A stretch of 64,000 nt of DNA from Cytobacillus citreus (GTDB lineage Bacteria > Bacillota > Bacilli > Bacillales > Cytobacillaceae). Of the stretch, positions 35,131-44,386 are shown in pieces. The stretch covers positions 463,497 through 527,496 of the forward strand of contig NZ_JAGYPM010000003.1 in assembly GCF_018343665.1 (NCBI RefSeq), in the 5' to 3' direction. A program made the translations under genes and the position numbers. The stretch's first letter is position 1; each line of letters opens with the position of its first letter. Below the pieces are notes generated by a model that made no database searches, was not told the origin of the DNA, and worked only from the letters and a program-made list of their open reading frames with translations.

Positions 35131-35553
35131 TTAACTAACACATTCAGGACATCGGCCATATATTTCAAACTTATGTCCTGATACATCATAGCCTCTTAAA
35201 TTATCCTGCAGCTCTTTCATTGGACAGGTTTCAATTTCTTTCGTTTTTCCGCAATCTAAGCAAATGAAATGATGGTGATGATGATCATGAGAACAAGTAA
35301 ACCGAAAATGCTTTTCTCCTGATAGCTCCGTCATTTCAAAAATACCAAGTTCAAAAAATAAAGACAAATTCCTATATATTGTATCAAAGCTTAATCCTGG
35401 ATAATCATCCTTCATCCATGTAAGAACATCTCTTGCTGTTAAATATTTATTGCTTTTAGCAAATAATTGCAGCATTTCTTCTCTTTTACCCGTATGCTTA
35501 TACCCTTTATCCTTTAGCAGCTGTAATGCTTCATTAATATCCACATCATTCAC
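35131..35553 (-). CDS. zur: Zur, zinc-responsive Fur-family repressor
   Basis: 140 residues. A winged helix (about 1-80) precedes the metal part. [14 protein letters not shown] (about 93-106), then CPMK and the final GRCPECVS give the structural CxxC...CxxC zinc site and a His-rich sensor site. Zur represses zinc import and zinc-free ribosomal protein genes when zinc is ample. It is the third gene of znuC-znuB-zur, 30 bases after znuB, so it should be under its own control through the box upstream of znuC. This matches zur (yqfV) of B. subtilis, but there it is not joined to a transporter. Confidence 0.94.
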   Translation of the reverse strand: MNDVDINEALQLLKDKGYKHTGKREEMLQLFAKSNKYLTARDVLTWMKDDYPGLSFDTIYRNLSLFFELGIFEMTELSGEKHFRFTCSHDHHHHHFICLDCGKTKEIETCPMKELQDNLRGYDVSGHKFEIYGRCPECVS

Positions 35554-35582
35554 CTCTTTATAAAGTAACCCTTCGTCTATAC

Positions 35583-36422
35583 CTATTTTAGCTTAATTGT
35601 CAATTTTTTCATAAGAATTGTTATAATCAAAATAAGTACTGCGATCATGACGATCGTTCCACCAGGTGCTATATCTAAATAATAGGAAAGCGAAAGCCCA
35701 CTTAACACAGATATTTCTCCGAATAGAATAGAAAATAAGATTGTTTGTTTAAATCCGGTAGCAATTCGGATACTTGCAGCAACTGGTAAAGTCATTAATG
35801 AAGAAACAAGTAAAATACCAACAATTCTCATCGAGGCTGCAATCACGAGTGCAACCATTATGATAAAAATAAAATGAACACTTTTTGCTGCAATTCCAGA
35901 CGCTTTCGCATGCTCTTCATCAAATGATAATAAAAATAATTCTTTATATAATAAAATAACCAATGTAATAACAAGAATGCTTATGATCAAAATCGTCCAA
36001 AGATCGATACGGCTTACCGCACTCACACTTCCAAATAAATAACCCATTATATCCGTATTAAGCCCATCAGTAAGAGAAATAAAAATGGCTCCTAAACCAA
36101 TCCCCCCTGATAAAATAATTGGGATAGCAAGCTCTTGGTAATGCTTATATACAGCGCGTAGTTTTTCAATAAATAATGCCCCCGTCACTGAAAAGGCCAT
36201 TCCCATATACATTGGATTCAAGCCTGAGAAAGTCATAAAATTTTTCTCTAAATAAAGACTCGCTGCAATTCCTGCTAGAGTCACATGGCTTAGTGCATCT
36301 GCTATTAAAGATAATCTTCGAACAACAATAAAAACTCCTAATAAAGGAGCAATAATACCTATGATAATGCCTGTTAAAAAGGCATTTTGCAAAAATTCAT
36401 ATTGTAAAATCCCTGCTATCAT
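35583..36422 (-). CDS. znuB: ZnuB-like metal ABC transporter permease
   Basis: 279 residues with eight to nine membrane spans, of the ABC-3 family. The start [20 protein letters not shown] and the [17 protein letters not shown] motif that contacts the ATPase are clear. It overlaps znuC by four bases (ATGA), so both are translated together. The substrate-binding protein ZnuA is not in this cluster. Zinc is inferred from the adjoining Zur and Zur box; manganese cannot be excluded from sequence alone. Confidence 0.92.
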   Translation of the reverse strand: MIAGILQYEFLQNAFLTGIIIGIIAPLLGVFIVVRRLSLIADALSHVTLAGIAASLYLEKNFMTFSGLNPMYMGMAFSVTGALFIEKLRAVYKHYQELAIPIILSGGIGLGAIFISLTDGLNTDIMGYLFGSVSAVSRIDLWTILIISILVITLVILLYKELFLLSFDEEHAKASGIAAKSVHFIFIIMVALVIAASMRIVGILLVSSLMTLPVAASIRIATGFKQTILFSILFGEISVLSGLSLSYYLDIAPGGTIVMIAVLILIITILMKKLTIKLK

Positions 36423-37213
36423 TGCTCTGTACCTCCATGGTGATGATGGTCATGATTGTGTGTGAGAATATGGATATCATGACCATAAAAATCCGACATT
36501 TCATCCTTTTTCAATTCCTCAAATTCTGCCGTTTTTCCATGGAAATGCAAATGCTTATTTAAACATGCCACATGTGTAACTTTATCAGAAATGGCACCGA
36601 TATCGTGAGTCACTAATAAAAGAGTAATTCCTAGATCCTTATTTAGGCTATCGAGCATTTGATAAAACGATTGAACATTTTGAGCGTCAACTCCTACTGT
36701 TGGCTCGTCAAGAATCAAAAGTTTCGGATCACTCACTAACGCTCTTGCAATAAATACACGTTGCTGTTGTCCCCCTGAAAGCTCACCTATATTGCGATTT
36801 TTAAAAGGGTGGAGGCCCACAGAATCTATAGCCTGAATAACCTTTTGGTGATGCTCTTTTTTTAGAAATTTAAATAATCCAAGTTTTTTCGTTAATCCGC
36901 TCGCAACAACCTCAAATACAGTTGCAGGAAAGCCTGTATTAAAGGAGTTTGCCTTTTGGGAAACAAAACCAATCTTTTGCCAGTCTTTAAAACGGCTAAT
37001 ATCCTGTCCGAAAAGGTGAATTTCTCCCTTTTGAGTTTTTATCAATCCAAGAATTAGCTTTAACATTGTAGATTTTCCAGACCCATTTGGTCCAACAATT
37101 CCTAGAAATGCCCCTTCCTCGATAGACAAATTAATATTTTCAAGCACATTTTCTTTATCATAACGATACGAAACTTGCTTTAATTCAATAATTGGCTTTT
37201 TTTGAGCCTTCAT
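36419..37213 (-). CDS. znuC: ZnuC-like metal ABC transporter ATPase with His-rich tail
   Basis: 264 residues. Walker A GPNGSGKSTM (about 39-48), signature [10 protein letters not shown], Walker B LLILDEPTVGVD and the H-loop VTHD are intact. The C-terminus ends [20 protein letters not shown]; this His-rich tail is a likely zinc site. Cytoplasmic energiser of the ZnuB channel. First gene of the operon, behind a Zur-box-like palindrome at 37232-37251. Confidence 0.93.
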   Translation of the reverse strand: MKAQKKPIIELKQVSYRYDKENVLENINLSIEEGAFLGIVGPNGSGKSTMLKLILGLIKTQKGEIHLFGQDISRFKDWQKIGFVSQKANSFNTGFPATVFEVVASGLTKKLGLFKFLKKEHHQKVIQAIDSVGLHPFKNRNIGELSGGQQQRVFIARALVSDPKLLILDEPTVGVDAQNVQSFYQMLDSLNKDLGITLLLVTHDIGAISDKVTHVACLNKHLHFHGKTAEFEELKKDEMSDFYGHDIHILTHNHDHHHHGGTEQ

Positions 37214-37231
37214 TTTGTATCACCTTTTAAT

Positions 37232-37251
37232 ATTAAGAATCATTCCGATTT
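37232..37251 (-). promoter_or_regulatory. Zur box upstream of znuC
   Basis: On minus, AAATCGGAATGATTCTTAAT reads as a 7-1-7 palindrome close to the B. subtilis Zur consensus TCGTAAT-n-ATTACGA. It begins 19 bases before the znuC ATG, where a bound repressor would block the promoter or early transcript. Confidence 0.75.
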
Positions 37252-37452
37252 AACAATGGTTAGTATACATGAACTATAAAGGAATGTAAAGAAACAAGAT
37301 TAGATTGGAAAAGATCTGATTTAATCGCTGTATTACATACTTTAATCCTCTGCTAAATAAAGTTTAACACTAAACTAAAATGTTTTTCGTTCCATATAAC
37401 TGTCACGATTTTCATTTCGCCTACATAAAGTACATTGGAGGAGTGATAAGAA

Positions 37453-37707
37453 TTGAAAATATTTGAGAACATCATCAATTATAAAATAAATAATATGACT
37501 GCCGCTGAATTATTAAAATATGCTGAGCAATTTCAAATTTCTATTACAAAACAACAGGCAACTAAAATAGCTGAGTATCTCAGAGGAAAACAGATCGATA
37601 TTTTTAATGATACTGAACGCTCCAAAATTGTGAAAGAAATTGCAAAGATTGCTGGACCAGAAACCGCTAGGGAAGTAAATCGACTATTTATTGAATTTAC
37701 AAAATAA
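37453..37707 (+). CDS. yqfT: YqfT, DUF2624 protein
   Basis: 84 residues, all helix: KIFENIINYKINNMTAAELL, then ITKQQATKIAEYLRGKQIDI and a final ARE..NRLFIEFTK. This is the DUF2624 family, found only in Bacilli and of unknown function. TTG start follows GGAGGAGTG by seven bases. Separate plus-strand gene whose end overlaps a long terminator. Confidence 0.85.
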   Translation: MKIFENIINYKINNMTAAELLKYAEQFQISITKQQATKIAEYLRGKQIDIFNDTERSKIVKEIAKIAGPETAREVNRLFIEFTK

Positions 37708-37755
37708 AATGAAGCAAAAGCTGTGAGTATCATTCCACAGCTTTTGCTTCATTTT
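37706..37755. terminator. Long bidirectional terminator between yqfT and nfo
   Basis: AAAATGAAGCAAAAGCTGTG pairs perfectly with CACAGCTTTTGCTTCATTTT (37706-37725 and 37736-37755): 20 bp with a ten-base loop. Overlaps the yqfT stop. Confidence 0.92.
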
Positions 37756-37780
37756 GATCATAGCTGGCAATATTTGATAA

Positions 37781-38674
37781 TTACCCTTGCATAATTATAT
37801 CTAATAGATTTTCATTAAATTCTTCTGAACGAAGCATTGAAATTTCATGTTTATACGGTGCCTTTTTATTATTCTTATCCTCACCGACAAAAGGAGTTTC
37901 AAGAATTTTTGGTACATCCTTCAACTGCGGATGATGGACTATATAGTTTAATGCTTTGAAACCAATATGGCCAAAACCAATATTTTCATGACGGTCTTTT
38001 CTCATACCCCGTTCATTTTTACTATCATTAATATGCAAAACTTTTAATCGATCAAGACCAATAATCCGATCGAATTGCTCTAAAACACCATCAAAATCTT
38101 CAACGATATTATAACCAGCATCATGTGTATGGCAAGTATCAAAGCAGACAGATAAGTGATCATTATAGTTAACACCATCTATAATCATAGCAATTTCCTC
38201 AAAGGATTTTCCACATTCAGAACCTTTACCTGCCATCGTTTCAAGAGCAATCTGAACTTTCTCATCTCCAGTTAAAACTTCGTTAAGACCTTCAACAATT
38301 TTCTTAATACCAGCCTCAGTACCAGCTCCAACATGAGCACCAGGGTGTAAAACAATCTGTTTAGCTCCAATTGCCTCTGTACGATCAATTTCCGTTCTTA
38401 AAAAATTTACACCTAAATCGAATGTAGCTGGATTTGTCGTGTTTCCAATATTAATGATATAAGGAGCATGTACGATAATATCAGAAATACCATTTTCCTT
38501 CATGTGTTTCAACCCAGCATCAATGTTTAATTCTTCAATTTTTTTTCTTCTCGTGTTTTGAGGTGCTCCTGTATAAATCATAAATGTATTTGAACCATAG
38601 GAAACAGCTTCCTCACTAGCTGCCAAAAGCATGTTCTTTCCACTCATAGAAACATGTGATCCAATTTTTAACAT
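37781..38674 (-). CDS. nfo: Nfo, endonuclease IV
   Basis: 297 residues. An AP endonuclease that cuts DNA 5' to abasic sites and works on 3' blocked ends. The three-zinc site is formed by H in [11 protein letters not shown] in [33 protein letters not shown] and ILETP(F)VGED, all present. ATG follows GGGAGAGAG. It ends about 26 bases before the convergent terminator and lies in the same order as in B. subtilis (nfo-cshB). Confidence 0.95.
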   Translation of the reverse strand: MLKIGSHVSMSGKNMLLAASEEAVSYGSNTFMIYTGAPQNTRRKKIEELNIDAGLKHMKENGISDIIVHAPYIINIGNTTNPATFDLGVNFLRTEIDRTEAIGAKQIVLHPGAHVGAGTEAGIKKIVEGLNEVLTGDEKVQIALETMAGKGSECGKSFEEIAMIIDGVNYNDHLSVCFDTCHTHDAGYNIVEDFDGVLEQFDRIIGLDRLKVLHINDSKNERGMRKDRHENIGFGHIGFKALNYIVHHPQLKDVPKILETPFVGEDKNNKKAPYKHEISMLRSEEFNENLLDIIMQG

Positions 38675-38700
38675 TTTATATCTCTCTCCCTGTTAAATGC

Positions 38701-40014
38701 TTATTTTTTACGCTGCAACCTTTTTTGTCGTTTTTTAAAGCTCTCTATTTCGGATTGCATTTTCTTTTTGTAACCAGGCTTTACTTTTTTTGGTTTTTTA
38801 ACAATAGATTTTGCTTGTTTATCAATATCATCGGCTTGTTTCTGGCGATTTTTTCGTTTATTTCGTTGTCCTAAATCAGTCCATCCATCTTTTTGAAGAT
38901 CAACATGTTTGAATTCAATTCCCATTTTCTCAAGACGGTTTAACGAATCTTCATCAGCTGGGTCATATATGGTAAGTGCAATTCCTGAATGGCCAGCACG
39001 AGCTGTTCTGCCTACACGATGAATATAAAAATCTAAATCTGATGGAAGCTCATAGTTGATTACATGGCTAATCCCTTGAATATCAATTCCTCGAGCAGCT
39101 AAATCAGTTGCTACAATAAATTGATACTCTAAATCTTTTATTTGCTTCATCATTTTTTTACGTTCCCGTGGATTCAAATCACCATGGATTCGTCCAACTT
39201 TTAAGCCGCTCTCAATAAGCATATCTGCGACCTCATCAGCCATTTTCTTTGTATTTGTAAATACAATAGCTAGATACGGATTAAAAACAGTTAAAGCTTC
39301 TTGAACAAGCTTAACTTTTTTTCTATGTCTAGACGGCATAATCCAGTGTTCGATCTTTGCAGCTGTAACCTGTTTTGGTTCTATTTGAATAAATTTTGGA
39401 TTTTCCATATACTTTTTCAAAAACGGCTTTAATTTTTCCGGAATCGTTGCAGAAAAAACAAGCATTTGCAGTTTTTCCGGCATTTTTGCTGCGATTTGGT
39501 CAACATCCTCAATAAAGCCCATATCAAGCATTAAATCTGCTTCATCTACAACAAGCATGTTTGCTGTATGCACGAATAAGGCTTGTTCCTTCACTAGATC
39601 ATTAATTCTGCCTGGTGTCCCAACTACAATTTGCGGCTGTGTTTTTAATTTTTCAATTGATCTCTGCTTATCCGTTCCACCAATGAAAACTTTTGATGAT
39701 ATTTCTTCTCCAACTCGACAATGCTTCGTAACCTTTAAGATTTCATGGTAAATCTGACTTGCAAGTTCTCTTGTTGGTGCTGTAATGACTGCCTGTACTT
39801 CCTGTTTTTCAGGATTAACTTTTTGTAAAATCGGTAAAACATAAGAATGAGTCTTTCCTGTACCTGTTTGAGATTGACCAATTGCACTGTCACCTTTAAT
39901 AATTGTGGGAATCAATCTTTCTTGTATTTCTGTTGGCTCATAAAAGCCCAATTCCTCCACAGCATTTAGAATAAAAGATTTAAAATTAAAGCGATCAAAT
40001 TTTGTTTCATTCAT
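38701..40014 (-). CDS. cshB: CshB, DEAD-box RNA helicase
   Basis: 437 residues. RecA-like halves carry the Q motif (FYEPTEIQERLIP), Walker A SQTGTGKT, DEAD as VVDEADLMLD, SAT, and the C-terminal HRVGRTARAG. A very basic tail (about 375-437, KNRQKQADDID ... KKMQSEIESFKKRQKRLQRK) should bind RNA. CshB helps RNA folding and ribosome assembly in the cold. AGGAG precedes the ATG. It starts 27 bases upstream of nfo, so the two form a unit. Confidence 0.95.
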   Translation of the reverse strand: MNETKFDRFNFKSFILNAVEELGFYEPTEIQERLIPTIIKGDSAIGQSQTGTGKTHSYVLPILQKVNPEKQEVQAVITAPTRELASQIYHEILKVTKHCRVGEEISSKVFIGGTDKQRSIEKLKTQPQIVVGTPGRINDLVKEQALFVHTANMLVVDEADLMLDMGFIEDVDQIAAKMPEKLQMLVFSATIPEKLKPFLKKYMENPKFIQIEPKQVTAAKIEHWIMPSRHRKKVKLVQEALTVFNPYLAIVFTNTKKMADEVADMLIESGLKVGRIHGDLNPRERKKMMKQIKDLEYQFIVATDLAARGIDIQGISHVINYELPSDLDFYIHRVGRTARAGHSGIALTIYDPADEDSLNRLEKMGIEFKHVDLQKDGWTDLGQRNKRKNRQKQADDIDKQAKSIVKKPKKVKPGYKKKMQSEIESFKKRQKRLQRKK

Positions 40015-40186
40015 ATTGTTAACTCCTCAATTCATCTAATCATCCTGTTATTATAATAAAATTCGTATGAAATAACCACAAATTCCTCTTTTATACGAGA
40101 AATTAAATCCTCCCAAACGAACAAAAACCATTTCAAAAATAGTGCATACCTTATTAATATTAGAGAAAAGATAGGAGGCAAAGTAA

Positions 40187-41143
40187 ATGAATTATGGATC
40201 AAGGATACCATCTCGAGGTGGCATGCCTCCACAGCCATTTATGAACCCAATGCAAGGGCGTCCTCCAATGATGCCTAATTTACCAATGATGGGCGGAGGT
40301 TTTAGGCCTCCTGGGGGACCTTTTCCAATGAGGCCTAATTCACCAATGATGGGCGGAGGTTTTAGGCCTCCTGGAAGACCTTCTCCAATGAGGCCTAATT
40401 CACCAATGATGGGCGGAGGATTTAGACCTCCTGGAAGACCTTCTCCAATGAGGCCTAATTCACCAATGATGGGCGGAGGATTTAGACCTCCTGGAGGGCC
40501 TTCTCAAATGATGCCTAATTCACCAATGATGGGAGGGGGATTTAGGCCTCCTGGGGGACCTTCTCAAATGCGGCCTAATTCACCAATGACGGGAGGGGAA
40601 TTTAGACCTCCTGGAGGACCTTCTCAAATGATGCCTAACTCACCAATGATGGGAGGGGGATCTAGGCCTCCTGGGGGACCTTCTCAAATGCGGTCGGGTA
40701 GAGGAGGAGGATTATTAGCCAAACTCTTCGGTCGAGGCAATCAATCTTTGGGTATGGCGGCTGGACCTATGCAAACTGCCAGCAGAGCTATGGGGTCAGG
40801 CGCTGCAAATACAGGAGGAGGCATTCTAAAATCCTTAAGCAATCCAGCGGCTATTAACGGTTTTTTAACCAATTCACAAAAAGTATTATCGACCGCACAG
40901 CAATTTGGGCCAATGTTCCAGCAATACGGGCCAATTGTTAAGAATATCCCATCTATGTGGAAGGCTTTTAGAGGGCTAACAAGCTCAACAGATAAATCTG
41001 CTGGGGATAATGTCCGAAAAAATAATAACTCGTCTATAAAAACCACTAAAGAAAAGAAAAACGAAATTCCAATTGAGAAACTACCAATACAAAATGTTAA
41101 AAAAGAGAAAAAAGGGCAATCAAAACCAAAAATATTCTTTTAG
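40187..41143 (+). CDS. yqfQ: YqfQ/VrrA repeat protein
   Basis: 318 residues. The N-terminal 170 are a low-complexity Pro/Gly/Met region built from a 20-residue unit, FRPPGGPSQMMPNSPMMGGG and close variants, six times with partial units at both ends. The C-terminal half (about 165-265) is a more normal, helical part (LLAKLFGRGNQ ... LSNPAAINGFLTNSQ ... PSMWKAFRG) and a Lys-rich tail. The family is called VrrA in the B. anthracis group and YqfQ elsewhere; spore association is reported. AGGAGG precedes the ATG by eight bases. Followed by a weak terminator and ispH. Confidence 0.85.
   Translation: MNYGSRIPSRGGMPPQPFMNPMQGRPPMMPNLPMMGGGFRPPGGPFPMRPNSPMMGGGFRPPGRPSPMRPNSPMMGGGFRPPGRPSPMRPNSPMMGGGFRPPGGPSQMMPNSPMMGGGFRPPGGPSQMRPNSPMTGGEFRPPGGPSQMMPNSPMMGGGSRPPGGPSQMRSGRGGGLLAKLFGRGNQSLGMAAGPMQTASRAMGSGAANTGGGILKSLSNPAAINGFLTNSQKVLSTAQQFGPMFQQYGPIVKNIPSMWKAFRGLTSSTDKSAGDNVRKNNNSSIKTTKEKKNEIPIEKLPIQNVKKEKKGQSKPKIFF
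40262..40693 (+). repeat. yqfQ: 60-bp in-frame tandem repeat (VNTR) in yqfQ
   Basis: The unit is exactly 60 bases and repeats about 7.2 times, beginning at 40262 with full units at 40301, 40361, 40421, 40481, 40541 and 40601. Two classes alternate near the end (QMM and QMR types at 40501, 40561, 40621, 40681), giving a 120-bp higher-order unit. Reading frame is kept throughout. Confidence 0.95.
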
Positions 41144-41180
41144 AACCGTTTGACATTTAACATTGGAAAGAAAAAGGTTA

Positions 41181-41220
41181 AAAGGAATCGTCAATATAGT
41201 CGATTTCTTTTTTATTTTTC
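41181..41220 (+). terminator. Weak terminator after yqfQ
   Basis: AAAGGAATCG and CGATTTCTTT (41181-41190, 41201-41210) pair with one wobble, then TTTATTTTTC follows. It ends yqfQ before ispH. Confidence 0.7.
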
Positions 41221-41341
41221 TGCAAATCTCTATTAGTATTATTATTTACAGATGTCCTATATAATAGTATACGTAATTGCAAATTTTCCTGCTAAAACGT
41301 CAATTATTTATAGATCATAAATATTTGGGAGGTAATCATAC

Positions 41342-42280
41342 ATGGAAGTTATTAAAATTTCGCCACGCGGCTACTGTTACGGAGTTGTTGATGCAATGGT
41401 GATTGCACGAAATGCAGCTCTTGATAAATCCTTGCCACGTCCAATTTATATACTTGGCATGATCGTCCATAATAAGCATGTGACTGATGCCTTTGAAGAA
41501 GATGGGATTATTACCCTCGATGGGAATAACCGAATGGATATTCTTGAAAAAGTTGATAAGGGCACAGTCATTTTCACTGCCCACGGGATTTCTCCTCAAG
41601 TTAGGGAATTAGCAAAGCAAAAGGGACTAGTAACAATTGACGCTACTTGCCCTGATGTAACAAGAACGCATGAATTAATTGAGAAAAAAGTAAAAGAAGG
41701 CTTCCAAATCATTTATATAGGGAAGAAAGGCCATCCAGAACCAGAGGGAGCAGTTGGAGTAGCACCAAATGCTGTACATCTTGTACAAACAATTGAAGAT
41801 GTTCATGCGCTTAACATCCAAAATGATAAGATTGTCGTTACCAATCAAACAACAATGAGTCAATGGGATGTTAAGCATGTGATGGAAGAAATTAAAGAAA
41901 AGTACCCACAGGCAGAGTTCCATAAAGAAATATGTCTTGCAACCCAAGTTCGGCAAGAGGCAGTGGCTGAACAAGCTGGTAAAGCAGATGTGCTAATTGT
42001 AGTCGGCGATCCGAAAAGCAATAATTCGAATCGACTAGCACAGGTTTCAGAAGAAATTGCCGAAACGAAAGCTTATCGAATTGCGGATATTTCCGAGCTT
42101 AATATAGACTGGATTATGGATGCAAAAACGGTTGGTGTTACATCTGGTGCATCAACACCAACCCCTATTACAAAAGAAGTTATTTCTTTTATCGAGCAAT
42201 TTGATCCCCAGGATAAAAATACGTGGGTAAAAGAGAAAAAAGTACCATTAAGTAAAATCTTGCCTAAAGTAAAGAGATAA
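41342..42280 (+). CDS. ispH: IspH, HMBPP reductase
   Basis: 312 residues. The last enzyme of the MEP path makes IPP and DMAPP with an oxygen-sensitive [4Fe-4S] cluster. Cluster cysteines are in GYCYGVVDA (13), [11 protein letters not shown] (about 104) and [12 protein letters not shown] (about 200); HGISPQV and the C-terminal SGASTPTP are substrate-site motifs. ATG follows GGGAGG. Single plus-strand gene near yqfO and trmK, as in B. subtilis. Confidence 0.95.
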   Translation: MEVIKISPRGYCYGVVDAMVIARNAALDKSLPRPIYILGMIVHNKHVTDAFEEDGIITLDGNNRMDILEKVDKGTVIFTAHGISPQVRELAKQKGLVTIDATCPDVTRTHELIEKKVKEGFQIIYIGKKGHPEPEGAVGVAPNAVHLVQTIEDVHALNIQNDKIVVTNQTTMSQWDVKHVMEEIKEKYPQAEFHKEICLATQVRQEAVAEQAGKADVLIVVGDPKSNNSNRLAQVSEEIAETKAYRIADISELNIDWIMDAKTVGVTSGASTPTPITKEVISFIEQFDPQDKNTWVKEKKVPLSKILPKVKR

Positions 42281-42290
42281 AGTGAAACTT

Positions 42291-42422
42291 CCATCAGTGG
42301 GGGTTTTCTTTCACCCCCCACTGATGGTTAGTTGAACCAATCGGGCCTTTACGGGCAGTTGATCCCCCACTTAGGTTTCTTTGATTCTCTCGCAACCTTG
42401 AAGTGGGGGTCTTACTGCCCGT
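42291..42422. repeat. Pair of large hairpins after ispH, IS605-end-like
   Basis: The first hairpin, CCATCAGTGGGGG / CCCCCACTGATGG (42291-42303 and 42315-42327), is a 13-bp perfect stem. The second has outer arms ACGGGCAG / CTGCCCGT (42351-42358 and 42415-42422) and inner arms CCCCCACTT / AAGTGGGGG (42364-42372 and 42401-42409). The GC content is far higher than in the flanks. Arms with GTGGGGG plus TGCCCGT are like imperfect palindromes at the ends of IS200/IS605 elements; no tnpA or tnpB is present. The first hairpin may also terminate ispH. Confidence 0.6.
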
Positions 42423-42459
42423 TAATCTGCGATAATTAGAAAATCGCAATTTCAAATGA

Positions 42460-42493
42460 AAAAAGAACCTGTTCACTTGAACAGGTTCTTTTT
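42460..42493. terminator. Bidirectional terminator between ispH and yqfO
   Basis: AAAAAGAACCTGTTCA / TGAACAGGTTCTTTTT (42460-42475 and 42478-42493), a 16-bp perfect stem with two-base loop. T-rich on both sides; it ends yqfO on minus and backs up the ispH end on plus. Confidence 0.9.
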
Positions 42494-42508
42494 AATAATT
42501 GGTTATAA

Positions 42509-43624
42509 CTATACAAATTGAAAAGGGTCCGTATTTATTTCTGAAGGGAAGATAGTGACTTTGAATTCCTTTTCTCGACACATTTGAGCCAATTTCTTGG
42601 CCACCCCATTTTTCATTACTTTTTCAACATTATGACCGGGGTCGACAATATTTAATCCCATCATCATGGCATCATGAGCAACATGATAGTACATGTCACC
42701 TGTAACATAAACATCAGCACCCTTAAATTTTGCAGATATAAAATATTTATTTCCGTCTCCGCCTAATACAGCAACTTTTTTCACCTTTGAATTTAAATCT
42801 CCAACGACGCGAACACCTGAAACATCTAGCGACTGTTTAACATGGTTGGCAAAGTCTCTAAGAGACATCTCAGGAATTTCACCAATTCTTCCTAAACCTA
42901 ACTTTTCTCCTGAATTCTCAAGCTTATAAATATCGTAAGCAACCTCTTCATATGGATGCGATTTAAACATCGCAGAAAGAATCCTCTTTTCAAGATGCTC
43001 TGGAAATATAGTTTCAACTCTTTGTTCTACAACTGTTTCCAACTTTCCTTGTTGACCGATATGGGGATTTGTTCGTTCTCCAGGTAAAAATTGTCCTGTA
43101 CCAGTTGATGAGAACAAGCAATGGCTATAATCTCCAATTGAACCTGCACCTGCGTCACCTAAAGCTTTTTTAACAACCTCTGCAGATTGTTCTGGAACAT
43201 AGACAACTAGTTTTTTCAATTGTATTTCTGTTGTGGGGTAAAGAACCTCTGTATTTGTTAGCTGTAATGCTTCCGCTAGCATATCATTCACACCGCCAAC
43301 TGCTACATCTAAATTTGTGTGAGCAGCGTAGACAGCAATATCATGCTTTATTAACTTCTCAATAATTCTTCCTGAGGGTGTATCTGTCGCAATGGATTTT
43401 AGTGGACGAAAGATCGGCGGATGGTGCGCAATAATAAGCTGAACATTTTTCTCGATTGCTTCATCAACTACTTCTTCTAGCACGTCTAAAGCGATCATTA
43501 TATTTTCAATTGGCTTATTTAGCCTTCCAATTTGCAGACCTATCCGATCTCCTTCCATTGCATAACTTTTTGGGGAAAACTGTTCAAATAGCTGAATGAT
43601 TTGGTGCCCATTTACTACCTTCAA
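42509..43624 (-). CDS. yqfO: YqfO, NIF3-like dinuclear metal protein
   Basis: 371 residues, one of the longer NIF3-like proteins. The metal-binding LIIAHHPPIFRP (about 60-71), AAHTNLDVAVGG (about 100) and the C-terminal VTGDMYYHVAHDAM with GHNVE are present. A PII-like/CutA-type insert sits in the middle (about 130-235), as in the Bacillus protein. Function is unclear. The start is TTG, overlapping the trmK stop by four bases (TTGA); GAGGAGG precedes it. Confidence 0.92.
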   Translation of the reverse strand: MKVVNGHQIIQLFEQFSPKSYAMEGDRIGLQIGRLNKPIENIMIALDVLEEVVDEAIEKNVQLIIAHHPPIFRPLKSIATDTPSGRIIEKLIKHDIAVYAAHTNLDVAVGGVNDMLAEALQLTNTEVLYPTTEIQLKKLVVYVPEQSAEVVKKALGDAGAGSIGDYSHCLFSSTGTGQFLPGERTNPHIGQQGKLETVVEQRVETIFPEHLEKRILSAMFKSHPYEEVAYDIYKLENSGEKLGLGRIGEIPEMSLRDFANHVKQSLDVSGVRVVGDLNSKVKKVAVLGGDGNKYFISAKFKGADVYVTGDMYYHVAHDAMMMGLNIVDPGHNVEKVMKNGVAKKLAQMCREKEFKVTIFPSEINTDPFQFV

Positions 43625-44331
43625 TGACTTAATACCTCCTCGGCCATTTCTATTTTCTTTATCAGTTCATTTTTTTTGTTAATTGTTTCTTCTGTGTCAG
43701 CAGCTCTTGAGAGTTGATCTAAAATCCTTTGCCAGTTATTCAACTCGGTTAACCACTTCTTCTTAAAAATGTCTGATTTCTCTTTTAATAAAAACGGTCC
43801 AAACAGTAATTCCTTTTGCAAATCTTCTCTAGGTTTACTTGTTGCTATTCCTTGTTCAGCTACTATAATCTCATATATCTTTTCATCTTCTTCGAGAATT
43901 TCTTCTGCTATTAACACCCAACCATTATTCAAAAGCCAATTTCTAATAGTCACTGCACTAATATTTGGCTGCAGCACTAATCTTTTTGTTGAACTTAACT
44001 TTTCCTTTCCTTCTTCCAGAATACTTGTGATTAATGCACCACCCATTCCCGCGATCGTAATACAGTCAACTTCGCCAGAGCTAATTACTTCTAAACCATT
44101 TCCCTTTCGGACAGTAATTTGATCATTTAAGCCTTCAATTTCAACTTGTCTTTTCGCAGATTGAAATGGCCCTTCTACTACTTCTCCAGCAATAGCAAAG
44201 GAAACTAGTCCTTTTTTTACTACATGACAAGGTAAATAAGCATGATCAGAGCCAATGTCAGCCAACCGAGAGCCTTTAGGTATATAATTCGCTACAGTTT
44301 CTAAACGTTGTGATAATTTATCAGTATTCAT
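43621..44331 (-). CDS. trmK: TrmK, tRNA (adenine(22)-N1)-methyltransferase
   Basis: 236 residues. A SAM-binding site LADIGSDHAYLP (about 23-34) is followed by AGEVVEGPFQSAK and the family-specific CITIAGMGGALI near 85-96. It makes m1A22 in tRNA. TrmK is yqfN in B. subtilis and forms a unit with yqfO there as here. GGTGAAC precedes the ATG. A C-terminal helical arm (about 170-236) is typical. Confidence 0.92.
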   Translation of the reverse strand: MNTDKLSQRLETVANYIPKGSRLADIGSDHAYLPCHVVKKGLVSFAIAGEVVEGPFQSAKRQVEIEGLNDQITVRKGNGLEVISSGEVDCITIAGMGGALITSILEEGKEKLSSTKRLVLQPNISAVTIRNWLLNNGWVLIAEEILEEDEKIYEIIVAEQGIATSKPREDLQKELLFGPFLLKEKSDIFKKKWLTELNNWQRILDQLSRAADTEETINKKNELIKKIEMAEEVLSH

Positions 44332-44386
44332 TCGTTCACCATTCCAATAATTTTAGAAAAGAAGGAGATCTTTCTATCTCTATAGA

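Noticed and set aside
40262..40693. Regular 60-base array that might look like a CRISPR
   Set aside because: The units are head-to-tail without unique spacers and encode an in-frame Pro/Gly/Met repeat in yqfQ.
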